Shown here piece by piece: positions 51,826 through 59,893 of a stretch of DNA of 64,000 bases. Origin of the DNA: JAAXGX01 sp965221595 (GTDB lineage Bacteria > Acidobacteriota > Vicinamibacteria > Vicinamibacterales > UBA8438); the NCBI GenBank assembly GCA_965221595.1, contig OZ244900.1, positions 248,001 to 312,000 on the forward strand, given 5' to 3'. Numbering within the stretch: the first letter of the stretch is position 1; every line of letters begins with the position of its first letter. The translations under genes were made by a program, and so were the position numbers. The notes under the pieces were generated by a model. That model ran no database searches. It was not told where the DNA came from and saw nothing but the letters and a program-made list of their open reading frames with translations.

Positions 51826-53067
51826 ATGAACGAGTTCGCCGTCATCATCCTCGTCGCCATCGTGGGCGAGTACGCCCTTTCGGCGTTCGCGAGCGCGCTC
51901 AACCTGCGCGCGCTCAGTCCTGCGCTGCCCGCGGAGTTCGGCGGCGTATTCGACAGCGAGCGGTACGCGAAAAGCCAGGAGTACGCGCGCACGCGCACGC
52001 GGTTCGGCCTGGTTCGCGGCGCCGTGAACGTCGTTGGAGTCCTGGCCTGGTGGCAGGCGGGCGGCTTCGAGTGGCTCGACCAATTGTTGCGCGGGCTGGG
52101 CTACGGGTCCATCGTCACCGGGTTGCTCTACATCGGGGCGCTCGGGCTGGCGTCGACGGTGCTCGGCCTGCCGTTCCGCATCTACTCCACGTTCGTGATA
52201 GAGCAGCGTTTCGGCTTCAACCGGACCACGCCCGCCACCTTCGCCGCCGACGCGGCGAAGAGTCTGGCGCTGACCCTGGTGCTGGGCGGCGTCCTGCTCG
52301 GCGCGGTGCTCGCCTTCTTCGAGTGGACGGGTGCGCTGGCGTGGCTCTGGTGCTGGCTGGCGGCGACCGCCTTCCTGCTCGTCTTCCAGTTCGTGGCGCC
52401 GACGTGGATCATGCCGCTCTTCAACACGTTCACGCCGCTCGAGTCGGGGTCGCTGCGTGACGCCATCCTGGGCTACGCCCGCCGGGCGGACTTCCCGGTC
52501 AGGGACATCTTCGTCGTCGACGGTTCGCGTCGTTCGTCGAAGGCCAACGCGTTCTTCACCGGGATCGGCCGCAACAAGCGCATCGGCCTGTTCGACACGC
52601 TCGTGCGTGACTACGGCGAGGGCGAGCTGGTCGCTGTCGTGGCGCACGAGGTGGGTCACTACAAGAAGGGGCACGTCGGGCAGGGGCTGGCGCTGCAGAT
52701 CGGCTATCTGGGGGCGCTCTTCTTCATCCTTTCGCTCGTCCTGCGGCAGGAAGGTCTGTTCGCGGCGTTCTACATGAGCGAGATGTCCATCTACGCGGGG
52801 CTCGTCTTCTTCGGCCTGCTGTTCACGCCGGTCGATCTACTGCTCTCGCTGCTGGTCAACGCCGTCTCGCGCAGGAACGAGTTCCAGGCTGACGCGTTCG
52901 CCGCCGGCACCACCGGCAGTGGCGAGCCGTTGATCGCCGCCCTCAAGAAGCTGTCGGCCGACAGCCTGACCAACCTCACCCCGCATCCGCTGCACGTGTT
53001 TCTGCACTACTCCCACCCGCCGGTGCTGCAGCGCATCGAGGCGCTGCGCCACGCGGAGGGCCAGTAG
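51826..53067 (+). CDS. M48-family membrane peptidase, CAAX protease (Ste24)-like
   Basis: This 413-residue integral membrane metallopeptidase has about seven hydrophobic segments and the zinc motif HEVGH (274-278), with the third ligand Glu352 in NEFQAD. FRIYSTFVIEQRFGFNRTTP is characteristic of the Ste24/CAAX-prenyl-protease subgroup. In bacteria these proteins take part in membrane-protein quality control. It is divergent from fumarase, the two starts being 116 bases apart. Confidence 0.92.
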   Translation: MNEFAVIILVAIVGEYALSAFASALNLRALSPALPAEFGGVFDSERYAKSQEYARTRTRFGLVRGAVNVVGVLAWWQAGGFEWLDQLLRGLGYGSIVTGLLYIGALGLASTVLGLPFRIYSTFVIEQRFGFNRTTPATFAADAAKSLALTLVLGGVLLGAVLAFFEWTGALAWLWCWLAATAFLLVFQFVAPTWIMPLFNTFTPLESGSLRDAILGYARRADFPVRDIFVVDGSRRSSKANAFFTGIGRNKRIGLFDTLVRDYGEGELVAVVAHEVGHYKKGHVGQGLALQIGYLGALFFILSLVLRQEGLFAAFYMSEMSIYAGLVFFGLLFTPVDLLLSLLVNAVSRRNEFQADAFAAGTTGSGEPLIAALKKLSADSLTNLTPHPLHVFLHYSHPPVLQRIEALRHAEGQ

Positions 53068-53089
53068 TCGGCGCTGTAGCGGGCGCCGG

Positions 53090-53229
53090 GAGTTCAGGGC
53101 GCAGTCCCGTCGGATGGCGCGCCGCAAGGCCTCGGACTTCGACACGTTCCAGCGATCCGCCAGCGCCCCCAGCATCCGGAAGGACTCGACATCGAGCGCA
53201 TACGTGGACTTGATTGTGAGGCTGGCCAT
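53090..53229 (-). pseudogene. Truncated ribbon-helix-helix (CopG-like) gene
   Basis: From an ATG at 53229 the minus strand encodes a clear ribbon-helix-helix N-terminus: LTIKSTYALDVESF and DRWNVSKSEALRRAIR. After about residue 45 the frame has no family-like sequence. It runs on antisense to the M48 gene for over 230 bases without a stop. I read it as a broken antitoxin- or regulator-like gene that lost its 3' end. A working short form cannot be excluded. It is divergent from herA, 115 bases away. Confidence 0.5.
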
Positions 53230-53296
53230 ACTCCATCATGGCTATAACCGCGCCGGCACGACAGCGGTGCGCGGGCATCCTGCGCCACCCACCCAG

Positions 53297-53328
53297 TGAC
53301 AGGAACTGTCAGCGCGTGCACGTACAAT
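53297..53328 (+). promoter_or_regulatory. Palindromic operator and -10 box before the HerA operon
   Basis: TGACAG-GAA-CTGTCA (53297-53311) is a perfect 6-base palindrome with a 3-base centre. TACAAT (53323-53328) is one base from the ideal -10 box. The palindrome covers the place where a -35 contact would be, as expected for a repressor site. Transcription would begin close to the ATG at 53345, leaving a very short leader. Confidence 0.45.
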
Positions 53329-53344
53329 CGATGCTCTACAGGCG

Positions 53345-55024
53345 ATGCAGGTTGGTCGAGTCATCGGCACGGAAGACGCGACGCCGCTCGATTTCTGGGT
53401 GGCGATTGAGCCTGCGGCGTACATTCAGCTCGACGACGTCGTAGCACTCGAACGGACGCTGCCCGACGGGCGCACCATCCGGCTCTACGGACTCGTCACC
53501 GAGGTCCGGGCGCGCCACGAGGGGGCACGCTTCGATTCGGACGTCTTTCTGATCGCGGACGGCATCCTGCCGGCAGAGGTGGCGCAGGCCGCGCGGGTGG
53601 TCGTGACCCGTTTCGAACCCGAAGTGTTCGTGCCGCCGCTCCCCGGCACGGCGGTCCGCAAGGCGACCGGCGCAGACCGCGACACGGCTCTTTTCTTCGA
53701 CGGCATGCAGAAACGGCTGCCGGTGGGCCTGTCGCGCGACGACGAGCCCCTCTTCGCCAACCTGGAATTCCTCGACGGCGAGCGGGGAGCCCACGTGAAC
53801 ATCAGCGGCATCTCGGGCGTCGCCACCAAGACGACGTACGCGACCTTCCTGCTGCACAGCCTGTTCGGGTCCGGGGTGCTGGGTCGGGACGCGCTGAACA
53901 CGAAGGCCGTAATCTACAACGTCAAGGGTGAAGACCTCCTGTTTCTCGACCACGCGAACCGCAAGCTGTCCGCTACCGAGCGGACGCGTTACGGGACGCT
54001 GGGCCTCGGGGCCGAGCCGTTCTCGAGCGTGGAGTTCTGGGCGCCCCCGCGACGCGGAAACCCGAACGCGGTCCCGGACGTCGCCACGCGGCACGCCGGT
54101 GTCCGCTCGTTCTTCTGGACCATCCACCAGTTCTGCCTGGAGGACCTGCTGCCGTTTCTGTTTGCCGACGCCGAAGACGACCGCCAGCAGTACACCATCG
54201 TCATCCAGAACGTGATGGCGCAGCTCCGGCAGGCGGCAGCGGCCGGTGACGGCGGCGTCATGCTCGATGGCGTCGAGATCCGGACCTTCCGCGGCCTGGC
54301 CGAGCTGATCGAGACACGCGTCACCGATGAGTCGACGGCGGCCGCCTGGGCCGGCCGAGCGATCGGGCAGGGAACGATTTCCGCGTTCGTCAGGCGGCTG
54401 TTCGGGGCTGTCCGTCACGTGGAGCAGATGATTCGAGGCGACATCGCACATCCCGAGCAGCACCAGATCCGGCGGCAGGAGCAGGTGACGGTCATCGACA
54501 TTCACAACCTGAACGACCGCGCCAAGCGCTTCGTCGTCGGCGTGACGCTGCGCAAGCTGTTCGACCAGAAGGAGCTGGCGGGACAGCCCCGGCCGCTCCA
54601 ATTCATCGTGCTCGACGAGCTGAACAAGTACGCGCCGCGCGAGGGGTCGAGTCCGATCAAGGAGATTCTGGTCGACGTCGCGGAACGCGGGCGGTCGCTG
54701 GGGATCATCCTGATCGGCGCCCAACAGACCGCGAGCGAGGTGGAGCGCCGCATCGTCGCCAACTCGGCGCTCCGCGTCGTGGGCCGGCTCGACTCGGCGG
54801 AGTCGGGCCGCGACGAGTACGGCTTCCTATCGGCCGTTCACCGGCAGCGGGCGACCATCCTGAAGCCCGGCTGGATGATCCTCTCGCAGCCCGAGATCCC
54901 GATCCCGCTCGTGACGTGCTTTCCGTTTCCGGCCTGGGCCACGCGGGCGAGCGAGGCGGCCGCGCCGGTCGCCGCAGGCGGTGCGCAGGACACGTCGACG
55001 GACCCGTTCGACGGCTTGACCTGA
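53345..55024 (+). CDS. herA: HerA-like ATPase (DUF87)
   Basis: This 559-residue P-loop ATPase of the HerA/FtsK superfamily has an N-terminal HAS-barrel-like domain (VGRVIGTEDATPLDFWVAI). The Walker A region is NISGISGVATKTTYA, in which Thr161 stands in place of the usual Gly before Lys162. This form occurs, as I recall, in the bacterial HerA branch. Walker B is FIVLDELN (Asp424-Glu425), and LDSAESGRDEYGF lies near the C-terminus. HerA forms a hexameric DNA pump that works with NurA to resect ends. It heads a compact operon with sbcD six bases downstream. The start has only a weak ribosome site. Confidence 0.85.
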   Translation: MQVGRVIGTEDATPLDFWVAIEPAAYIQLDDVVALERTLPDGRTIRLYGLVTEVRARHEGARFDSDVFLIADGILPAEVAQAARVVVTRFEPEVFVPPLPGTAVRKATGADRDTALFFDGMQKRLPVGLSRDDEPLFANLEFLDGERGAHVNISGISGVATKTTYATFLLHSLFGSGVLGRDALNTKAVIYNVKGEDLLFLDHANRKLSATERTRYGTLGLGAEPFSSVEFWAPPRRGNPNAVPDVATRHAGVRSFFWTIHQFCLEDLLPFLFADAEDDRQQYTIVIQNVMAQLRQAAAAGDGGVMLDGVEIRTFRGLAELIETRVTDESTAAAWAGRAIGQGTISAFVRRLFGAVRHVEQMIRGDIAHPEQHQIRRQEQVTVIDIHNLNDRAKRFVVGVTLRKLFDQKELAGQPRPLQFIVLDELNKYAPREGSSPIKEILVDVAERGRSLGIILIGAQQTASEVERRIVANSALRVVGRLDSAESGRDEYGFLSAVHRQRATILKPGWMILSQPEIPIPLVTCFPFPAWATRASEAAAPVAAGGAQDTSTDPFDGLT

Positions 55025-55030
55025 CCCGGG

Positions 55031-56197
55031 GTGCACGTGCGCTTGCTGCATACCGCTGACTGGCACGTCGGCAAGGCAATCCGGGGGCGCAGCCGCGCGG
55101 CCGAGCACCGGGCCGTCCTGGCCGAGATCTCCGGCATCGCCCGCGCCCGCGCGGTGGATGTGGCGCTGGTCGCGGGCGACCTGTACGACAACGCAACGCC
55201 GTCCGCCGAGGCGGAAGATATCGTCTACGGCGCGCTGCTCGATCTGGCGGCCGCGGTGCAGCACGTGGTGGTAGTCGCCGGCAACCACGACAACCCCGGC
55301 CGGCTGGCGGCGGTGCGACCGCTGTTGGAGCGCACCAACGTCCATGTCACTCCCCGCATCGCCCGCCCGGACGACGGGGGCGCTCTCGACCTGGAGATCC
55401 ATCCGGGTGAACGGCTGCGAGCAATCCTGTTGCCGTTCGTCTCGCAGCGCGGGATCGTGCGGGCCGAGGACCTGATGGCACGTGGTGCGGATGAGCACGC
55501 GCAGGCGTTCGCGGGCCGCCTCGCTCAGGTCATCGGGAAGCTGTGCGCCGACCTGCCCGGGAACTCGGTGAACATACTGGTCGGCCACGCGATGGTGCAC
55601 GGCGGCGTGCTCGGCGGCGGCGAACGGTCGGCGCACACCATCTTCGACTACTCGATTCCCGCGACGGCATTTCCGTCCGGACTCCACTACGTCGCGCTCG
55701 GCCATCTGCACCGAACCCAGGCGTTGCCGGCCGCCTGTCCGGTGCACTACTGCGGCTCACCGCTGCAGCTCGACTTCGGCGAGGCGCTCGACGCGAAGAG
55801 CGTCAAGGTCGTCGAGGCCCGAGCCGGCCACCCTGCCAGCGTCGAGGAGGTGCCGCTGAGCGCGGGCCGCAAGCTGCTGACCCTGCGCGGTTCTCTCGCT
55901 GCCGTCGCGGATGGCATCGGGCGGCAGGGCGACGCCTATCTGCGCATCGAGCTCGACGAGCAGCCGCGCCATGGTCTCGCTGACGAAGTCCGGGAGCTGT
56001 CGTCGCACGTCGTCGACGTGCGGATTGCCGGCAGCGCAGACGCGACGCCGCCGCCCCCGCCGGAACCGGAAGCCGACCCCGTCACGCTGTTCGAGGAGTA
56101 CCTGCGACACAGACGGGAAGGCGATACGGCTGCCCTGCAGGCGCTGTTCAGGGAACTCCTGGAGGCGGAGTATGAAACCGACGCGGATCGAGCTTGA
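55031..56197 (+). CDS. sbcD: SbcD/Mre11 exonuclease subunit
   Basis: This 388-residue metallophosphoesterase starts at a GTG six bases after the herA stop. The dinuclear metal site is complete: TADWHVG, GDLYDN, GNHDN, GHAMVHGG and GHLH. Together with SbcC it forms the nuclease that opens hairpins and trims blocked DNA ends. The acidic and proline-rich linker near 347-355 precedes a C-terminal helix pair (TLFEEYLRHRREG) that probably binds SbcC. Its last 26 bases overlap sbcC. Confidence 0.93.
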   Translation: MHVRLLHTADWHVGKAIRGRSRAAEHRAVLAEISGIARARAVDVALVAGDLYDNATPSAEAEDIVYGALLDLAAAVQHVVVVAGNHDNPGRLAAVRPLLERTNVHVTPRIARPDDGGALDLEIHPGERLRAILLPFVSQRGIVRAEDLMARGADEHAQAFAGRLAQVIGKLCADLPGNSVNILVGHAMVHGGVLGGGERSAHTIFDYSIPATAFPSGLHYVALGHLHRTQALPAACPVHYCGSPLQLDFGEALDAKSVKVVEARAGHPASVEEVPLSAGRKLLTLRGSLAAVADGIGRQGDAYLRIELDEQPRHGLADEVRELSSHVVDVRIAGSADATPPPPPEPEADPVTLFEEYLRHRREGDTAALQALFRELLEAEYETDADRA

Positions 56198-58949
56198 GGG
56201 TTTCACCGCCTACCGCAAGCGCACCGTAATCGACTTCGAGGACGCCGACCTGTTCGTCATCGTGGGCGCGACCGGGTCGGGCAAGTCGAGCATCATCGAC
56301 GCCATGATCTTTGCGCTCTACGGCAGCGTGCCCCGCTTCGACGACCAGAAGCTCGTCCAGCCCGTGATCAGCCAGGGCAAGGTCGAGGCGCGCGTCTGCT
56401 GTCACTTCGCGCTGGACGGGCGCAACTACTCGGTCACCCGGGTCGTGAGGCGTAGCGCGTCGGATCCGGGCAAGGCCGCAACGAAGGAAGCGCGGCTCGA
56501 ATCGGGCGCAGAGGTGATCGCCTCGGGTGCGCCCGAGGTGACCCAGGCGGTCGTCGACCGCATCGGTCTCACCTTCGATCAGTTCACGCGCTGCGTCGTC
56601 CTGCCCCAGGGAGCGTTCGCCCGCTTTCTCCACGACAAGCCGAAGACCCGGCAGGACCTCCTGAACCAGCTGCTCGGGCTCGGTCTCTACCAGCGACTCG
56701 CGGTGCAGGCGAACGCCCGGGCGGCGACAGCGAAGGCCGAAGCCAACGTTTTCGGGCCACAGATCGCCGCTCTGGCGCAGTACACGGCGGATCTGGAGCG
56801 GCAGACGGCTGCCCGGCTCGCGGCGGTCACCGAGCTGGTCGCGGATTTCGGCCGGGCGCGCCCGGCGCTCGACGCGTTGCAACGCGAGGCAATCGAACTC
56901 GACAGGGCCGCCGCCGAGGACGACGCCGACCGCACGCGCCTGGCCGAGCTGGTGATGCCTTCCGAGGTCGTCGGTCTGGCCGAGCGCCGCGCCGCGCTCG
57001 ACGCCGCACAGCGGTCGGCACGCGCTGGGTGGGAGCGTGCCCGGAGCAGACTGGAATCTGCCGAGCGCCGGCGGAGCGATCTCGGGGAGCTCGCGCCGCT
57101 AGTCAGGCTGCAGGGGCTGTTCGGGCAGCTTGCCGACAAGCGCGGCCGCGTGCTTGGGGAACGGTTGCAGCTCGATCAGGCGACCGAGGCGGTCCAGCGC
57201 CAGGAAGCGGCTCTCGCGGCAAAGACCGGGCAGCGGAGCAGGCTGGGCGATATCGAGCCTCTCGTGGCGCGCCAGGCGCTGCTGCGTCAGCTTCGAACGA
57301 AGCGACAGGCCTCGACCGGGACCGCGGCGGAACTGGCGCGGGCCGCGGCACGCGCACAGGACGCGCAGCGCGCGTCGCAGGCGGCGGAGCTGGCCGAGGT
57401 TGAAGCCCGCGCGGAGCTGGACCGCATCCGGGCGAAGCATTACGCGCAAGCGCTGCGCACGGGTCTGCGCCCCGGAGAACCCTGTCCGGTCTGCGAGCAG
57501 GAGGTGAAGGCGTTGCCGCGGGTCGAGCAGACCGGTGGAATCCAGGACGCAGAACGGCGTCTGACCTCGACGCGCGGGCAGCGCACCGCCGCCGCCGCCG
57601 CCCACGTCGCGGCCGCCGCCGCCGCGGCCGCTGCGGAGCAGCTGCACGCCTCCCTCGTGCAGGAGATCGACGACCTCGGGAAGCAGGCCGAGCGACAACT
57701 GCCCCACCGCGGGACGGGGCAGACCCCTTCCGAGGCCGAGCTGGACGAGCAAATCGCCGCGATTGGCAGGCTGGACGAAGAGCTCAAGCAGGCCAGCCAG
57801 GCCCACGCGGACGCCACTGTCGATCGGGCCGGCGTCGAGACCCGCTGCGCTGCACTCACCCGGGACATTGCGACGCTGGAGGAGCAGACGCGCGATGCAC
57901 CTGAAACCGCCGTGATCGATGCCCGCGTGGAGGCGGTCCAGAAGATCGAAGCCGAACTCACACGCCTCCGCGCCGAGCAGGGGCAGGCGACGGAGAGGCT
58001 CGACGAGTGCGACCGCACCGCGCGCGGGCTCGCCAGGGAGGAAGAAGACCTGTGGTCACGGCTGGACGCCTTGCGTGTCAGCGTCATCCGGCAGGCACCG
58101 CCGCAGCCCGATCGCGGGGCAGGCCTCGGCGCGTCCTGGGACGCCATGATCGACTGGGCCCGGACGAAGGTCGCCGAGCTGCAGGGACGGATCGACACGG
58201 TGCGCAAGGACGCCGCGACCCGCCGGGCCAGCTGGAGCGAGCGATTGACGGGGTTCCTGACGGCACTGGCGGCACTCGATGGCGAGGTCGACTCCCGGCG
58301 CGGCGCGGCGCAGGCAGACGAGGTGGCCATGCTGCTCGCGGCGGCGGAGGTGCGGGTGAGCACTGCGCTCGACACGATCCGGGCGAAGCGAGAGGAAAGG
58401 TCGACCCTGGAGGCGCAACTCGAAGACGCCCGCAGGCGTGAAGCCGTCGCGGGTCGCCTGGCCACCCTCCTGGGCACGCGCTCCTTCCAGCGCTGGCGGC
58501 TCGCCGGCGCGTTCGAGCAGCTCGTCGGGGGTGCGAGTCGGCGGCTCCGGGAACTCTCCGGCACGGCCTACTCGCTCACGCACACTTCCCAGCTGGGCTT
58601 CGAGGTCATCGATCACGCCAACGCCGACGAGCGGCGCTCGGTCCGAACGCTCTCCGGCGGCGAGACCTTCCTGGCTTCGCTCTCGCTGGCGGTGGCGCTG
58701 GCGGACCAGGTCGCCGATCTGGCAGCGACCGGCGCCGCGCGGCTCGAGTCGATGTTCCTCGACGAGGGGTTCGGGAGCCTCGATCCCGAGACTCTCGATA
58801 CGGTGGCGTCTGCACTCGAGGAGCTGGGATCCAACGGACGCACGCTCGGCATAGTCACGCACGTGCCCGCCCTCGCCGAGCGGGTGCCGGTCCAGTTCCG
58901 GGTGACGAAGGACGCATCGACGGCCCGCGTCGAGCGGGTCGCGCCATGA
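56172..58949 (+). CDS. sbcC: SbcC/Rad50 ATPase
   Basis: This 925-residue SMC-like ATPase has Walker A VGATGSGKSS (31-40), long coiled-coil arms around a zinc hook CPVC (438-441), the signature LSGGE (827-831) and Walker B MFLDEGFGSLD. The arms bring DNA ends together; ATP controls the SbcD nuclease. GGAGGCGGAG before the ATG at 56172 supports this start, inside the sbcD gene. Its stop overlaps the start of the nurA-like gene (ATGA). It is slightly shorter than E. coli SbcC (about 1050) but intact. Confidence 0.94.
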   Translation: MKPTRIELEGFTAYRKRTVIDFEDADLFVIVGATGSGKSSIIDAMIFALYGSVPRFDDQKLVQPVISQGKVEARVCCHFALDGRNYSVTRVVRRSASDPGKAATKEARLESGAEVIASGAPEVTQAVVDRIGLTFDQFTRCVVLPQGAFARFLHDKPKTRQDLLNQLLGLGLYQRLAVQANARAATAKAEANVFGPQIAALAQYTADLERQTAARLAAVTELVADFGRARPALDALQREAIELDRAAAEDDADRTRLAELVMPSEVVGLAERRAALDAAQRSARAGWERARSRLESAERRRSDLGELAPLVRLQGLFGQLADKRGRVLGERLQLDQATEAVQRQEAALAAKTGQRSRLGDIEPLVARQALLRQLRTKRQASTGTAAELARAAARAQDAQRASQAAELAEVEARAELDRIRAKHYAQALRTGLRPGEPCPVCEQEVKALPRVEQTGGIQDAERRLTSTRGQRTAAAAAHVAAAAAAAAAEQLHASLVQEIDDLGKQAERQLPHRGTGQTPSEAELDEQIAAIGRLDEELKQASQAHADATVDRAGVETRCAALTRDIATLEEQTRDAPETAVIDARVEAVQKIEAELTRLRAEQGQATERLDECDRTARGLAREEEDLWSRLDALRVSVIRQAPPQPDRGAGLGASWDAMIDWARTKVAELQGRIDTVRKDAATRRASWSERLTGFLTALAALDGEVDSRRGAAQADEVAMLLAAAEVRVSTALDTIRAKREERSTLEAQLEDARRREAVAGRLATLLGTRSFQRWRLAGAFEQLVGGASRRLRELSGTAYSLTHTSQLGFEVIDHANADERRSVRTLSGGETFLASLSLAVALADQVADLAATGAARLESMFLDEGFGSLDPETLDTVASALEELGSNGRTLGIVTHVPALAERVPVQFRVTKDASTARVERVAP

Positions 58950-59866
58950 GCGGCCGGCGTATCGCCGTCGAGACCTGGGACCCCGACTACGGCGCACCAG
59001 TCGACCCCGGCGTGCTCGATCCGAGCGATGTCTCGGTCAATGCGGACGTGGAGCTCGACGCGCGCGCCTGGCATCCGATAACGCCTGCGGCCGAACTCGC
59101 GCCGACCCGCGACGTGCTCTTCATCGACGGGGTCCGGCGGACCGACGCCGCCGCCTGGATTACCGAAGGCGACGAGCCGCCGTACCGTGCGCTGTTGGCG
59201 TCGATCGGTGCCAGCGCGGCGCTTGGCGGCCATCGTGCGCAGGTTGCCGCGGCCGAGGTGGAGCGCCTGCTGATCGCCCCGCGCGAGACCGGCGACCTGC
59301 CGACGCGAGCGGGCACCTACACCGCGCTGCTGGCCGCGGGAACGGAGCTCGAGGCCCTTTCCCGGGCACTGCAGCAACGGCTGTCCGCTCTGGAAACGCG
59401 TGTCGCCGAACGACAGCGTGATACCGCGGAGACAGTCTTCATCGACGGCCCGCTCCGCGGCTGGCCGCAGCCGCACGCGGTCGGCTACATCAAGTCGCAC
59501 CATGTTTCGTACCTTCCCGAAGCTCCGCAGGCCGTGGTCGGCCGGCTCGCGGCCGGCCAGCGCACGCCGCTCTTCTTCATGACGACGTCCTGGTCGCGCT
59601 ACTCGTGGTACCTTCGCCTGCCGGGCCCCGCCACCCACGCCTGGTGGGGCATCGTGCGCTGCGAGGTCTCGGACGCGCTGACGGTCGCCGACGCCCGGCG
59701 TGCGGCCGATCGCGCAACGGCAACCCTCCCGCGGTTCGCATCGTCTCCCCACAAGGACGCCCGCGCCCCGCAGAACCTCTACCCGATTGCCGGGCTCGAG
59801 GGGCATCTGCGGCGATTGCTCGGCGATGCCGGGTTCGTCCACCGCTGCATCCGGGAGCTGCGCTGA
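58946..59866 (+). CDS. nurA: NurA-like nuclease
   Basis: This 306-residue protein has the conserved blocks of the NurA family: VLFIDGVRR (Asp61, first metal Asp), VFIDGPLRG (Asp167), YIKSHHVSYLP, a WYLRLPG strand and HKDARAPQNLYPIAGLE (Asp271). NurA is a Mn-dependent 5'-3' nuclease that binds the HerA hexamer. In archaea the four genes herA, mre11, rad50 and nurA form one operon, and the same four are joined here with overlaps. The assignment rests on these motifs and on context; overall similarity to archaeal NurA is expected to be low. Confidence 0.78.
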   Translation: MSGRRIAVETWDPDYGAPVDPGVLDPSDVSVNADVELDARAWHPITPAAELAPTRDVLFIDGVRRTDAAAWITEGDEPPYRALLASIGASAALGGHRAQVAAAEVERLLIAPRETGDLPTRAGTYTALLAAGTELEALSRALQQRLSALETRVAERQRDTAETVFIDGPLRGWPQPHAVGYIKSHHVSYLPEAPQAVVGRLAAGQRTPLFFMTTSWSRYSWYLRLPGPATHAWWGIVRCEVSDALTVADARRAADRATATLPRFASSPHKDARAPQNLYPIAGLEGHLRRLLGDAGFVHRCIRELR

Positions 59867-59893
59867 AACCGGCGCGTGCTATCTTCTCGCCCC

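Noticed and set aside
53345..55024. Degenerate Walker A (Thr before Lys) taken as an inactive HerA
   Set aside because: The Lys-Thr pair and Walker B are intact, and I recall the same variant in the bacterial HerA branch, so inactivity is not supported.
57580..57660. Ala-rich GCC/GCG repeat inside sbcC as a microsatellite or insertion
   Set aside because: It encodes an alanine-rich part of the coiled coil just after the zinc hook and stays in frame; low complexity is expected there.
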